From Clostridiaceae bacterium (GTDB taxonomy: Bacteria; Bacillota; Clostridia; Peptostreptococcales; Tindalliaceae): 64,000 nt of DNA. Below are positions 26,698 through 35,642 of this stretch, in pieces. The position numbers and the translations under genes were made by a program. Each line of letters starts with the position of its first letter. Position 1 is the first letter of the stretch. The notes below the pieces were generated by a model. That model was not told where the DNA came from. It ran no database searches and was given only the letters and a program-made list of their open reading frames with translations. The stretch is taken from contig JAABSW010000003.1 of the NCBI GenBank assembly GCA_011390155.1, positions 62,001 through 126,000 on the forward strand. Reading direction: 5' to 3'.

Positions 26698-28029
26698 ATG
26701 AGCTCAGAAATCATCAAACAAGAAGATAATAAAATCTCACTGCGGATTGCCGTGAGTCCGGAAAAATTTGAGGAAGCCGTTAACAAGGCTTATCATAAAA
26801 TGCGAAGCCGGTTTAACATTCCAGGTTTTAGAAAAGGGAAAGCACCACGAAAAATAGTTGAATTACATTACGGAACAGAAATATTTTTTGAAGAAGCCAT
26901 TAACTTATCATTTCCTGAAGCCTATGAAGCTGCATTGGAAAAGCACGACCTGGATCCGGTTGACCAGCCACAGGTGGACATTGAAAAAATGGAAAAAGGC
27001 GAAGAAGTTATTTTTATTGCCGACATTGAAATCATGCCTGAAGTACTGGTCGAGGGTTATAAGGGGGTTGAGGTTGAAAAAGTTGAGCACCCTGTAACAG
27101 AGGAGGCTGTTGAAGCAGCTTTAAAGGAGATGCAGGAAAAGAACGCTCGCATCATCACTGTCGAGGACAGACCTGTTAAGGACGGTGACCAAGTAATACT
27201 GGACTACGAGGGCAGTGTTGACGGTGAATTATTCCAGGGGGGCACAGCAGAAAAACAAAACCTTGAAATTGGCTCCGGAAGATTTATCCCCGGTTTTGAA
27301 GAACAACTCATTGGAAGAGAAATTGGGCAGGAATCGGTTGTTACTGTTACATTCCCGGAAGAGTACCAGGCAGAAGAGCTGGCAGGAAAAGAAGCCCAGT
27401 TCAAGGTGAAAATTCATGAAATTAAAGAAAAAGAAGTGCCTGAACTTGATGACGAATTTGCAAAGGATGTTTCTGAATTCGACACACTGGAAGAACTGAA
27501 GGCAGATATCAGAGCAAGTCAGGAAGCAGCTGCTAGAGAAGGAGAAGAACAGGAATTAAGAGCAAATGTGATTAAAGCTGTGACAGATAAAGTGGCTGTA
27601 AATATTCCGGAAGCGGTCATTGACCGTCAGATTGACCGAATGATGCAGGATTTCAGCTATCAGATGACTTCTCAGGGAATCAGTTTGGACCTATATTATC
27701 AAATGACGGGATCGACAGAAGAGGAATTGCGTGAGCGAATGAAACCGGATGCTGAAAGAAATGTTAAGGATCAGATGGTGCTGGATGAAATCACAAAGAT
27801 GGAAGAAATCTCAGCAACAGAAGATGAAATAGAACAGGAAATTGAAGTGTTGGCCAAACAATATGGCCAGGACGTTGATAAATTTAAGGAAACTGCTGCC
27901 AAACATGATAAAAAAGTGTTTGCCGACAATGTGACACTTAGAAAAACCATTGATTTTCTCGTAGAACATGCTACGATAAAAGAAAAGGAAGAAACAGAGC
28001 AGGCACAGGAAGCGGTAGAGACCGAGTAA
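26698..28029 (+). CDS. tig: Trigger factor
   Basis: This 443-residue ribosome-associated chaperone and peptidyl-prolyl isomerase has an N-terminal ribosome-binding domain with FNIPGFRKGKAPRK (the FRK signature), an FKBP-like domain at about 150-245 (GDQVILDYEGSVDGELFQGG), and a long helical C-terminal chaperone domain. TCAGGAGG precedes ATG 26698. It heads the usual tig-clpP-clpX order, with clpP 14 bases downstream. Confidence 0.97.
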   Translation: MSSEIIKQEDNKISLRIAVSPEKFEEAVNKAYHKMRSRFNIPGFRKGKAPRKIVELHYGTEIFFEEAINLSFPEAYEAALEKHDLDPVDQPQVDIEKMEKGEEVIFIADIEIMPEVLVEGYKGVEVEKVEHPVTEEAVEAALKEMQEKNARIITVEDRPVKDGDQVILDYEGSVDGELFQGGTAEKQNLEIGSGRFIPGFEEQLIGREIGQESVVTVTFPEEYQAEELAGKEAQFKVKIHEIKEKEVPELDDEFAKDVSEFDTLEELKADIRASQEAAAREGEEQELRANVIKAVTDKVAVNIPEAVIDRQIDRMMQDFSYQMTSQGISLDLYYQMTGSTEEELRERMKPDAERNVKDQMVLDEITKMEEISATEDEIEQEIEVLAKQYGQDVDKFKETAAKHDKKVFADNVTLRKTIDFLVEHATIKEKEETEQAQEAVETE

Positions 28030-28043
28030 TGGAGGATTGAGAT

Positions 28044-28628
28044 ATGTCATTAGTGCCGATAGTTGTTGAACAAACCAACCGGGGAGAGCGTTCATACGAT
28101 ATCTATTCCCGTTTATTAAAAGATAGAATTATTCTGTTAAACGAAGACATCAACGATGTAACAGCAGGGCTCATCGTGGCACAGTTGATTTTTCTTGAAG
28201 CCGATGATCCGGACAAGGACATTCAATTATACATCAACAGCCCGGGCGGATCCATTACAGCGGGGATGGCGATTTATGACACCATGAATTATGTGAAACC
28301 CAGTGTGTCGACCATCTGCATTGGTATGGCAGCCAGTATGGGCGCTTTTTTGCTAGGCGCAGGTGCCAAAGGGAAACGATTTGCATTGCCTAATGCAGAG
28401 ATCATGATTCACCAGCCCCTTGGTGGTACACGGGGCCAGGCTGAAGACATTCGGATTCATACCGACCGCATTTTAAAGATGCGTGATATTATTAATGAAA
28501 TATTGGCAGAACGCACAGGACAGGCGCTGGAAAAAATCAGAAAAGACACTGACCGTGACTTCTTCATGTCAGCGGAAGAAGCGAAAAACTATGGATTGAT
28601 TGATGAAGTAATCACGTCCAGGAAATGA
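28044..28628 (+). CDS. clpP: ATP-dependent Clp protease proteolytic subunit
   Basis: The 194-residue serine protease forms a double heptameric barrel. The catalytic Ser lies in [11 protein letters not shown], His in [10 protein letters not shown] and Asp in KDTDRDFFM; the N-terminus ([29 protein letters not shown]) is canonical across its first thirty residues. It works with ClpX, encoded 17 bases downstream. Length and all motifs are normal. Confidence 0.98.
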   Translation: MSLVPIVVEQTNRGERSYDIYSRLLKDRIILLNEDINDVTAGLIVAQLIFLEADDPDKDIQLYINSPGGSITAGMAIYDTMNYVKPSVSTICIGMAASMGAFLLGAGAKGKRFALPNAEIMIHQPLGGTRGQAEDIRIHTDRILKMRDIINEILAERTGQALEKIRKDTDRDFFMSAEEAKNYGLIDEVITSRK

Positions 28629-28645
28629 GTAAATGAGGTGTAATC

Positions 28646-29920
28646 ATGGCACGCTATGAAGAAAAAAAACAGCTGAAATGTTCCTTTTGCGGAAAATCAC
28701 AGGACCAGGTGAGAAGGTTGATCGCCGGCCCAAATGTGTATATTTGTGACGAGTGCATTGAGCTGTGCCAAGAAATCATTCAGGAAGAGCTGGACGATAC
28801 CATCGAGGTTGACTTGATGGACCTGCCAAAACCAAGGGAAATCAAGGATATTTTGGACCAGTATGTCATCGGGCAGGAACATGCGAAAAAAACGCTGTCC
28901 GTTGCGGTCTATAATCATTATAAACGGATCAATGCAGACAATAAAACCGACGACGTGGACCTGCAAAAAAGCAACATTTTACTGCTGGGACCCACCGGTT
29001 CGGGTAAAACCCTGCTGGCTCAAACAATGGCGAAACTGCTAAATGTACCATTTGCCATTGCCGATGCCACCTCCTTGACAGAAGCAGGTTATGTGGGGGA
29101 AGACGTGGAAAACATTCTGCTGAAAATTATACAGGCAGCAGATTATGACATCGAAAAGGCTGAAAAAGGAATTATATACATCGATGAAATGGATAAAATT
29201 GCGCGAAAATCAGAAAATCCATCCATCACACGTGATGTCAGCGGCGAAGGCGTTCAACAGGCATTGTTGAAAATTCTGGAAGGTACTGTTGCCTCTGTTC
29301 CTCCTCAGGGAGGCAGAAAACATCCGCACCAGGAGTTCATTCAGATTGACACCAGCAATATCCTGTTTATTTGCGGTGGTGCTTTTGACGGTATCGAAAA
29401 AATTATTCAAAAAAGAGTTGGAACAAAAGCCATGGGCTTTGGAGCTGAAATTCAGAGCAAAGAAGAACTGGACATTGGTGTGTTGCTTAAAATGATATTA
29501 CCGGAAGACTTGTTGAAATATGGATTAATTCCTGAACTGGTGGGAAGACTGCCAGTGGTGGCCACCCTTGACCTGCTTGATGAGGATGCCTTTATCCGTA
29601 TATTGACAGAACCGAAAAACGCTCTGGTTAAGCAGTATCAGAAACTTTTCGAACTGGATCAGGTTACCCTTGATTTCGAGAAAGGCGCTTATGAGCTGAT
29701 TGCCAAGAAAGCAAAGGAAACGAAGACCGGTGCAAGGGGACTTCGGGGGATCATGGAAAACATCATGATGGAAATTATGTATGATATTCCCTCTCGTGAC
29801 GATGTTGAGAAAGTGGTCATTACAAAAGAAACGGTAAAAAACAATGTGACGCCGACCATTATTTTACAAAAACCTGAAAATAAAAGCAAGAAAAAGGTGA
29901 AGGAAGAAACTGCGTCATAG
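28646..29920 (+). CDS. clpX: ATP-dependent Clp protease ATP-binding subunit ClpX
   Basis: The 424-residue AAA+ unfoldase has an N-terminal C4 zinc-binding domain (CSFCGK and CDECIELC), Walker A GPTGSGKT, Walker [12 protein letters not shown], the pore-loop region [11 protein letters not shown], the [13 protein letters not shown] segment and sensor 2 GARGLR. It delivers tagged proteins to ClpP. GAGGTG precedes ATG 28646, and a terminator follows, closing the operon. Confidence 0.98.
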   Translation: MARYEEKKQLKCSFCGKSQDQVRRLIAGPNVYICDECIELCQEIIQEELDDTIEVDLMDLPKPREIKDILDQYVIGQEHAKKTLSVAVYNHYKRINADNKTDDVDLQKSNILLLGPTGSGKTLLAQTMAKLLNVPFAIADATSLTEAGYVGEDVENILLKIIQAADYDIEKAEKGIIYIDEMDKIARKSENPSITRDVSGEGVQQALLKILEGTVASVPPQGGRKHPHQEFIQIDTSNILFICGGAFDGIEKIIQKRVGTKAMGFGAEIQSKEELDIGVLLKMILPEDLLKYGLIPELVGRLPVVATLDLLDEDAFIRILTEPKNALVKQYQKLFELDQVTLDFEKGAYELIAKKAKETKTGARGLRGIMENIMMEIMYDIPSRDDVEKVVITKETVKNNVTPTIILQKPENKSKKKVKEETAS

Positions 29921-29933
29921 CATATAAAAGACC

Positions 29934-29967
29934 AACAGCAGAGCTGCAAAGTTCTGCTGTTTTTTTA
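29934..29967 (+). terminator. Rho-independent terminator after clpX
   Basis: AACAGCAGA pairs with TCTGCTGTT (29934-29961 with a short loop), followed by a run of seven T. Confidence 0.88.
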
Positions 29968-30081
29968 ACGAAAAAATACAAATAATTCTGTCGAATGCCT
30001 TGTCAGAAGCAGGAATTGAGGGTCTGTGTGTCGAATATTTGTACAATCAGTCAACAATCGGTCAAAAAGTTTGTTCATCGA

Positions 30082-30150
30082 GGGACGGAGCACCGCTAAT
30101 CTCCCTCTTGGAAAAAAGAGAGTCTTAGCGGTGGTAGTCATGGGATAAAA
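30082..30150 (+). repeat. Dispersed hairpin repeat B, copy 2 (5' UTR of sigma-54 activator)
   Basis: Second copy of the element at 1074-1143. Outer stem CACCGCTAA with TTAGCGGTG is a perfect nine-pair helix here; relative to copy 1, paired positions differ but pairing is kept (C-G versus T-G, G-C versus G-T), which looks like structure conservation. Core CTCCCTCTT and tail AGTCTTAG-GGTGGTAGT are shared. It ends about 57 bases before the activator start. Confidence 0.6.
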
Positions 30151-30207
30151 CATGAACATGATTGATGAGGGTCTGAAGTGGGTCTAATAAAAGAGGAGCG
30201 TGCAAAC

Positions 30208-31971
30208 ATGTTGGAGAGTCAGCTTTTACAATACCCTGTGAGCAAGATGATGTCGGATAACATCCTGCGAATGAGTCCTGGAACGAGCATGCAGGAAGCC
30301 ATCAACAAAATGTTGGATGTCAATATATCAGAAGTGCTAATCATGAAACCTGGTTCAGATGAAATCCTGGGGATATTAACCTACAAAGATGTGTCGCAGG
30401 CCAGACAAAGTGGCGTTTCCATGGGGATGCCTGTGGAAAAGTGCATGAAAAAATCAGTGATCACCATACAGTCCAACACTCTTATTACAAGGGCGAGACA
30501 ATTGCTGATAGAGAAAAAAGTGGGACGGCTTCCGGTTTATGAAGGCACGAAACTTCGGGGAATCATTCGTATTGATGCCATTTTGAACATCTATTACAGG
30601 CATTTGGAAAATGTTAACCAACAATACATGGAAATCATCGATTGCATGCATGAAGCTGTCACTGTGACAGATCGATTTGGTAAAATCAGGGTGTGGAACA
30701 AAAGGGCTGAGCAAATTTACAACATACCTGCCGAAGAACTTCTGGACAAGAAACTGGAGGATTATTTTCCTAATGCACTTAGTTTATCAGTATTAGACAG
30801 CAAAATTCCCATTGAAAATGTATACCATTCACCAAAACCAAATTATCATGTCATTATCAGTGCGTTGCCAATTATGATTGATAGTGACTTTCTGGGAGTC
30901 GTATCAACGGAGCAGGATATTACTGAATATAAAAAAATGACCAGCGAACTTGAAAATGCAACCACTCAGATTCACCTCTTAAAAGAAGAGATGGAAAAGA
31001 TCAAACGAGGAGGTTTTTCCCTTGGTAAAATCCAGGGTAAAAATCCGGTTATACAAAACCGAATTCAGCTGGCCAGGCATGTTTCAAGAACCAACACGAG
31101 TGTGCTGATCACTGGTGAAAGTGGGACAGGCAAAGAGGTTTTTGCCCGGGCAATCCATGATAACAGCAAAAGAGTGGGCCCTTTTGTGCCGGTTAACTGC
31201 AGTGCTATACCATCCAGTTTATTTGAAAGCGAATTCTTCGGATATGTGGCAGGAGCCTTTACAGGCGCTCTTAGAACTGGAAAAGTAGGCTATTTTGAAT
31301 TGGCCGACGGAGGAACGCTTTTTTTGGATGAAATAGGTGATTTAGCCATCGAGTTACAGGCAAAACTATTGAGGGTGCTTCAGGAAAACGCAGTACGACG
31401 TGTTGGATCTGACAAACATACCTCTGTTGATGTGAGGGTGATCTCTGCCACAAACCATGACCTTAAACAATTGGTGAAGGAAGGACGGTTTCGAGAAGAT
31501 CTTTTCTACCGGCTAAATGTTGTCGAGATCAATTTGCCGCCTCTCCGAGAAAGACGAGAGGATATTGTTGTTCTCTTTAACGACTTTTTACAGGACATAT
31601 GCAGGGAAAACAGTATAAAGGTACCCAACGTTCAGCGCGATGTGTACGATGTGCTCCTGGCATACGATTGGTCAGGTAATATTCGAGAGTTAAAAAACAC
31701 AGTAGAGTACATGGTGGTCATAAGTGACGGACAGCCCATTTCCAGGGAGTTGGTACCCGGTTATATTCGTGATGCTGTGGAACTTCATGGTTTAGATCAC
31801 AACAGAAACGAGAACATGACAGAAAGTCTTGATTATGTAGAAAAAAACCTGATTCGGGAGGCCATGGCAAAAGCGGGGGGAAATAAATCCCAGGCTGCCA
31901 AAATGTTGGGCATTCCAAGAAGCACATTGTATTATAAACTCAGCAAAGATGGCGAAACGTCAGATAACTGA
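30208..31971 (+). CDS. Sigma-54-dependent activator with CBS pair and PAS domain
   Basis: The 587-residue protein starts at ATG 30208, nine bases after GAGGAG. Parts in order: two CBS motifs (about 10-130), PAS (about 140-255), a short coiled coil, the AAA+ sigma-54 interaction domain (about 280-510) with Walker A GESGTGKE, the sigma-54 contact loop GAFTGA and Walker B GGTLFLDEIGD, then a Fis-type helix-turn-helix (NKSQAAKMLGIPRSTLYYKL). CBS and PAS suggest sensing of an adenine nucleotide and a small ligand. The -24/-12 promoter 394 bases beyond its stop makes the amino-acid cluster its obvious target. Confidence 0.93.
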   Translation: MLESQLLQYPVSKMMSDNILRMSPGTSMQEAINKMLDVNISEVLIMKPGSDEILGILTYKDVSQARQSGVSMGMPVEKCMKKSVITIQSNTLITRARQLLIEKKVGRLPVYEGTKLRGIIRIDAILNIYYRHLENVNQQYMEIIDCMHEAVTVTDRFGKIRVWNKRAEQIYNIPAEELLDKKLEDYFPNALSLSVLDSKIPIENVYHSPKPNYHVIISALPIMIDSDFLGVVSTEQDITEYKKMTSELENATTQIHLLKEEMEKIKRGGFSLGKIQGKNPVIQNRIQLARHVSRTNTSVLITGESGTGKEVFARAIHDNSKRVGPFVPVNCSAIPSSLFESEFFGYVAGAFTGALRTGKVGYFELADGGTLFLDEIGDLAIELQAKLLRVLQENAVRRVGSDKHTSVDVRVISATNHDLKQLVKEGRFREDLFYRLNVVEINLPPLRERREDIVVLFNDFLQDICRENSIKVPNVQRDVYDVLLAYDWSGNIRELKNTVEYMVVISDGQPISRELVPGYIRDAVELHGLDHNRNENMTESLDYVEKNLIREAMAKAGGNKSQAAKMLGIPRSTLYYKLSKDGETSDN

Positions 31972-32016
31972 CAACTTAATATTGTATTGTAAATTCCTGC
32001 TGCCAAGAAAAAAAGT

Positions 32017-32035
32017 ATTGCGAAAATCACGCAAT
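32017..32035. promoter_or_regulatory. Inverted repeat, possible activator site
   Basis: ATTGCG, seven bases, CGCAAT: perfect six-base arms, about 330 bases upstream of the sigma-54 promoter. It could bind the Fis-type helix-turn-helix dimer of the activator, or be part of the activator gene's 3' end. Confidence 0.35.
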
Positions 32036-32155
32036 CACAAAAAATAAATGAGCTATAGTGCGAAAGAAGCAGGATAAAGACACTAAAAACTTAACATGTA
32101 TCAAGTCAATAATTTGCCGCAAATACGGTGAGGCTGAGAAGGTAACTGAAACAAC

Positions 32156-32190
32156 TGTCGAAAATAAGACACATTTGTCGGAAGACACAT
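32156..32190. promoter_or_regulatory. Direct repeats, candidate upstream activator sequences
   Basis: TGTCG followed by a purine stretch and AAGACACAT occurs twice, at 32156-32174 and 32176-32190; the second runs into the palindrome ACACATGTGT (32185-32194). They lie 175-210 bases upstream of the -24/-12 promoter, the usual enhancer distance for sigma-54 activators. Confidence 0.5.
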
Positions 32191-32364
32191 GTGTTGATTT
32201 CCAGGCAATAATCACGGAATGAATAAAATATTTGGAAAATTGAATCGAAAAAACGTCGAAAAACTGACAAATTTACACAAGGGTGTAAAGGTAGTACGAA
32301 TGAAAATATAATCAAAATGTTGAAAATACTGTTTCCTACCGCAGATGATATTATTGCATTTACA

Positions 32365-32380
32365 TGGCATCAAATTTGCA
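32365..32380 (+). promoter_or_regulatory. Sigma-54 (-24/-12) promoter of the amino-acid catabolic cluster
   Basis: TGGCAT, five bases, TTGCA: the invariant GG (32366-32367) and GC (32378-32379) are separated by exactly ten bases, as sigma-54 requires. It is oriented toward the transporter gene, and transcription should start near 32391. Confidence 0.85.
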
Positions 32381-32505
32381 TTAATAAGGGGGTGTGGATG
32401 AATCTGTTGATCAGTCTGATGCGGAATTATACTGAAAGGAGGTCAGCATTGTCCTTGACCGACATTTAGAAAGTTACTTAATGCGAAAAGGAGGAATCGA
32501 GAAAT

Positions 32506-34023
32506 ATGCAACAGAAAAAAGCTGAAACGTTTGCAACCAGGTTTGGATTTGTGGCAGCAGGTATTGGTATGGCTGTTGGAACGGGTAATGTATGGAGATT
32601 TCCCCGTGTAGCTGCAGCCAACGGTGGAGGTGCTTTCCTCATCGCGTTAACAGTGGCCATGTTTGTGTATGCGATCCCACTGTTGTTGGCTGAGATGGCC
32701 ATTGCCAGAAAAACACGCTTAGGGACCATTGGTGCCATGCGTGATTTCATGGGCAAGAAATTCACCTGGGTTGGCGGTTGGTTGGCGCTTGTGGCCCTCG
32801 GTGTTATGTTTTATTATTCTGTTGTTGCAGGATGGACAATGAAATACTTGGTTCTGTCACTGCAAGGCACTTTTTCTGGTCCTGATATAACACCTGAGGT
32901 GACAGAGAGTATCTGGTTGAATTTCCTGGATTCACCTGCTCAAACCATATTATTTCACGGCATAGCCATGTTTTTTGGTGCCATTGTCATTTACAAGGGT
33001 GTTACCGCTGGTATCGAGAAAGTGACCAAAATCATGGTACCCACTTTATTTGTTCTGTTAACCCTGGTTATGTTACGTGGTGTAACCCTTCCAGGAGCAG
33101 CTGACGGTTTGGTGTATCTATTCACACCTAACCTGGAGGTGCTATTGGGAAGTCAAGTGTGGCTGGAAGCTTTTACCCAGGCAGCCTGGTCAACAGGTGC
33201 TGGTTGGGCATTACTAATGACTTACGCAGTTTATACCAAAGACGAAGAAGACCTGTCGGTGAACTGTTTCATCATTGGGTTTGGTGATGTATTGGTGGGC
33301 CTGATTGCCGCCATGGCAATTCTGCCAACGGTTTACTCTTTGTCACCCACTATTGAAGCCGCTCAGGCAGCCATGGGTTCCGGTAACAACGGGTTAATCT
33401 TCGTATACTTAAGTGCTTTGTTTGCCAGAATGCCCGGTGGTACCATCGTGGCTGTTATTTTCTTCCTGGCACTGGCATTTGCCGCCTTGTCCTCTCTGTT
33501 GTCCATGATCGAGGTTGGTGTACTGAACCTGATGGACGCTGGATGGGAACGTGGTAAGGCAACCATTTATGTCTGTGTAGCTGGTTTTCTGGTGGGCGTA
33601 CCTTCTGCCTACAGCATCAGTTTCCTGGACAACCAAGACTGGGTATGGGGAGTTGGTCTGCTCATCAGTGGATTGTTGATCTCTGTGGCCATCATGAAAT
33701 ATGGGGTGGAAAAAGTACGAAATGAAGACATTAACCATGCCCACAGTGATATGGTCATTGGCCCCTGGTGGTCAATGATGATTCGAATCTTCCCTGCTGT
33801 CTTTGCAGTGATATTCGGTTGGTGGACCTGGCAGTCAATTGGCTGGTACCCAGGGGAATGGTGGAAACCGTTTGAAGTCTTTACACCTGGCACCATGTTC
33901 TTCCAGTGGGGTGTTGGTGCAATCATTCTGATAGCCCTCAATGATAAAATGGCCAACTGGATTCGCCCGGGGACTTTTGATCTTGAAAAACAATCACAGG
34001 CATCCATGAAGAAGGAGGGTTAA
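32506..34023 (+). CDS. NSS-family Na+-dependent amino-acid transporter (MetP-like)
   Basis: The 505-residue, twelve-helix protein belongs to the neurotransmitter:sodium symporter family. The opening RFGFVAAGIGMAVGTGNVWR is the conserved helix-1 substrate and Na+ site; GAGWALLMTYAVYT in helix 6 is also typical. AAGGAGG precedes ATG 32506. A 32-codon gene for a MetS-like small subunit follows two bases after the stop, which marks this as the MetPS type of NSS importer. Known MetPS imports methionine and alanine; with a proline-racemase-family enzyme downstream, a proline-like substrate is a reasonable inference here. Confidence 0.9.
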   Translation: MQQKKAETFATRFGFVAAGIGMAVGTGNVWRFPRVAAANGGGAFLIALTVAMFVYAIPLLLAEMAIARKTRLGTIGAMRDFMGKKFTWVGGWLALVALGVMFYYSVVAGWTMKYLVLSLQGTFSGPDITPEVTESIWLNFLDSPAQTILFHGIAMFFGAIVIYKGVTAGIEKVTKIMVPTLFVLLTLVMLRGVTLPGAADGLVYLFTPNLEVLLGSQVWLEAFTQAAWSTGAGWALLMTYAVYTKDEEDLSVNCFIIGFGDVLVGLIAAMAILPTVYSLSPTIEAAQAAMGSGNNGLIFVYLSALFARMPGGTIVAVIFFLALAFAALSSLLSMIEVGVLNLMDAGWERGKATIYVCVAGFLVGVPSAYSISFLDNQDWVWGVGLLISGLLISVAIMKYGVEKVRNEDINHAHSDMVIGPWWSMMIRIFPAVFAVIFGWWTWQSIGWYPGEWWKPFEVFTPGTMFFQWGVGAIILIALNDKMANWIRPGTFDLEKQSQASMKKEG

Positions 34024-34025
34024 AG

Positions 34026-34124
34026 ATGACTCCAGGTTCTATTGTATTTATGATTTTAATTTTGGGATTGTACGGTGGCGGATTTGCCTTTTTCATGCAT
34101 AAGGCTTTTGGAGTTAAAAAATAG
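34026..34124 (+). CDS. MetS-like small subunit of the NSS transporter (32 aa)
   Basis: ATG 34026 starts two bases after the transporter stop; AGGAGG lies at the transporter's 3' end. The peptide is 32 residues: MTPGSIVFMILIL, a G-rich bend LYGGGF, then FFMHKAFGVKK. One membrane helix with a TPGxIxFM start and basic end matches the MetS family, the small subunit needed by the Corynebacterium MetP transporter. It is too short for most gene callers. Function is inferred from family and position. Confidence 0.8.
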   Translation: MTPGSIVFMILILGLYGGGFAFFMHKAFGVKK

Positions 34125-34152
34125 CTCTGCGAACATCTACTGACGATAGTGT

Positions 34153-34175
34153 CGGGAGCAATCTATTTGCTCCCG
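34153..34175 (+). promoter_or_regulatory. Intercistronic hairpin without T-tract
   Basis: CGGGAGCAA, loop TCTAT, TTGCTCCCG: perfect nine-base arms between the metS-like gene and the racemase. No T-run follows, so it is more likely an mRNA-stability or processing hairpin, or a partial attenuator, than a full terminator. Confidence 0.55.
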
Positions 34176-34206
34176 GCAGAATATGATCCACCTAAGGAGG
34201 ATATCA

Positions 34207-35214
34207 ATGCAACTGATCGGTTCAATACGCACAGTGGACTCCCACACCATGGGGGAACCTACCCGTGTCGTTGTGGGGGGCATCAATGCCAAAGGCAATA
34301 CTGTGGCAGATAAAAAAGCCTGGTTGGAAAAGGAAAAGGATGAGCTGCGACAAGCCCTTATGTTGGAACCTCGTGGGCATGATGATATGTTTGGGTCTAT
34401 TCTGGTACAACCAGCAAATCCTGAGGCAGATTTTGGCATTGTTTTCATGGATGGCGGAGGCTATCTGAACATGTGTGGTCATGGAATCATAGGGGCCACA
34501 ACAGTGGTGCTGGAAACCGGTATGATGGCCATGATGGAACCGGAAACCCATGTTACATTTGAAACGCCTGCAGGACTGGTAAAGGCAAGGGCAAAAGTGG
34601 CAGGCACTTCTGTTGAGTCGGTGTCTTTTGAAAATGTACCTGCTTTCGTTGAACAGGATAACGTGAAGATACATCTTCCTGGTACTGGCGACGTTACCCT
34701 GGCTATTGCTTTTGGAGGCAGTTACTTTGCCATCGTATCGGCTGAGGAAATGAAAGTCAAAGTAGACCGATCCAACACACAGCAACTCATTGAGAAGGGA
34801 ATATTGCTTAGAAAAACATTGAACGAGCAAATTAAAGTTCAGCATCCATTACATTCACACATTCATTCCATTGATTTGGTTGAGGTGTATGATAGACCTA
34901 CAAACAAACAAGCGACACTTAAAAATGCAGTTATATTTGGAAACGGGCAAGTTGACCGATCACCTTGTGGTACAGGTACCTGTGCAAAAATGGCATTGTT
35001 GTATCACCAGGGAAAATTAAATTTGAATGAAACGTTTGTGTATGAGAGCATTTTAGGGACTATGTTCAAAGGCCGGCTGCTGGGAAAAACGGAGGTTGGC
35101 CATCGGAAAGCTGTTTCACCGGAAATCACGGGAAGTGCCTACATAACAGGGTTTAATCATTTTGTGATAGATCCGGATGATCCCTTGAAACATGGATTCA
35201 CCCTAAGAAGCTAG
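34207..35214 (+). CDS. Proline racemase / 4-hydroxyproline 2-epimerase family enzyme
   Basis: The 335-residue cofactor-independent enzyme starts at ATG 34207 after AAGGAGG. Both catalytic cysteines are present: Cys90 in GGGYLNMCGHG and Cys254 in DRSPCGTGTCAKMA. A Cys pair means racemase or epimerase rather than the related 3-hydroxyproline dehydratase, where one Cys is replaced. The next four genes encode a dehydrogenase resembling D-hydroxyproline dehydrogenase, so inversion of L-proline or trans-4-hydroxy-L-proline to the D-form is likely. Which of the two cannot be settled from the motifs. Confidence 0.9.
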   Translation: MQLIGSIRTVDSHTMGEPTRVVVGGINAKGNTVADKKAWLEKEKDELRQALMLEPRGHDDMFGSILVQPANPEADFGIVFMDGGGYLNMCGHGIIGATTVVLETGMMAMMEPETHVTFETPAGLVKARAKVAGTSVESVSFENVPAFVEQDNVKIHLPGTGDVTLAIAFGGSYFAIVSAEEMKVKVDRSNTQQLIEKGILLRKTLNEQIKVQHPLHSHIHSIDLVEVYDRPTNKQATLKNAVIFGNGQVDRSPCGTGTCAKMALLYHQGKLNLNETFVYESILGTMFKGRLLGKTEVGHRKAVSPEITGSAYITGFNHFVIDPDDPLKHGFTLRS

Positions 35215-35336
35215 TTATATACAAGCGATAGTTGCTATGAAAGCAGGATAGACACAGGTTGATAAGTTATAAAATTAACATACGCAATTACAATGTAATC
35301 ACATTAAATATTTTATGAGAAAAGGGGATGTAAACC

Positions 35337-35642
35337 TTGAGAATAGAATCCCATCCGGTGTTAACATTTAACAGAGGAAAGAAGGTTACATTTTTGTTCG
35401 ATGGTCAAAAGGTTGAAGGATATGAAGGTGAAACCATTGCTGCAGCCCTTCATGCTGCTGGAATACATGTACTGAGCCATAGCATTGAGGAACATCGACC
35501 GAGAGGGTTTTTCTGTGCCATTGGCAACTGCTCTTCCTGCATGATGGAAGTTAATGGAGAGCCTAATGTAAAGGTATGCGTTGAAAAACTACAGGAAGGT
35601 ATGGTTGTCAACACCCAGAAAGGAAAGGGGATGATCCTGTGA
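35337..35642 (+). CDS. 2Fe-2S subunit of D-amino-acid (hydroxyproline-type) dehydrogenase
   Basis: The 101-residue small ferredoxin-like protein resembles HcnA/LhpF-type gamma subunits. The cysteine cluster is CAIGNCSSCMMEV followed by VCVEKLQEG. The start is TTG 35337 after AAAGGGG, an uncommon but well-placed start. Its GKKVTFLFDGQKVEGYEGETI N-half is the usual plant-ferredoxin-like fold. It overlaps the next gene by four bases, so the subunits are translationally coupled. It probably passes electrons between the flavin subunits. Confidence 0.87.
   Translation: MRIESHPVLTFNRGKKVTFLFDGQKVEGYEGETIAAALHAAGIHVLSHSIEEHRPRGFFCAIGNCSSCMMEVNGEPNVKVCVEKLQEGMVVNTQKGKGMIL

Larger units (their letters stand above)
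31972..32505. other. 534-base regulatory intergenic region
   Basis: No supported gene lies here. The region is AT-rich and holds an inverted repeat (32017-32035), a pair of direct repeats (32156-32190), a sigma-54 promoter (32365-32380) and a leader of about 115 bases before the transporter gene. Confidence 0.75.

Noticed and set aside
34222-34845. Long reverse-strand open frame (207 codons) opposite the racemase gene
   Set aside because: It lies wholly antisense to a gene with complete catalytic motifs, has no ribosome binding site and reads as a random His/Phe/Cys-rich sequence.
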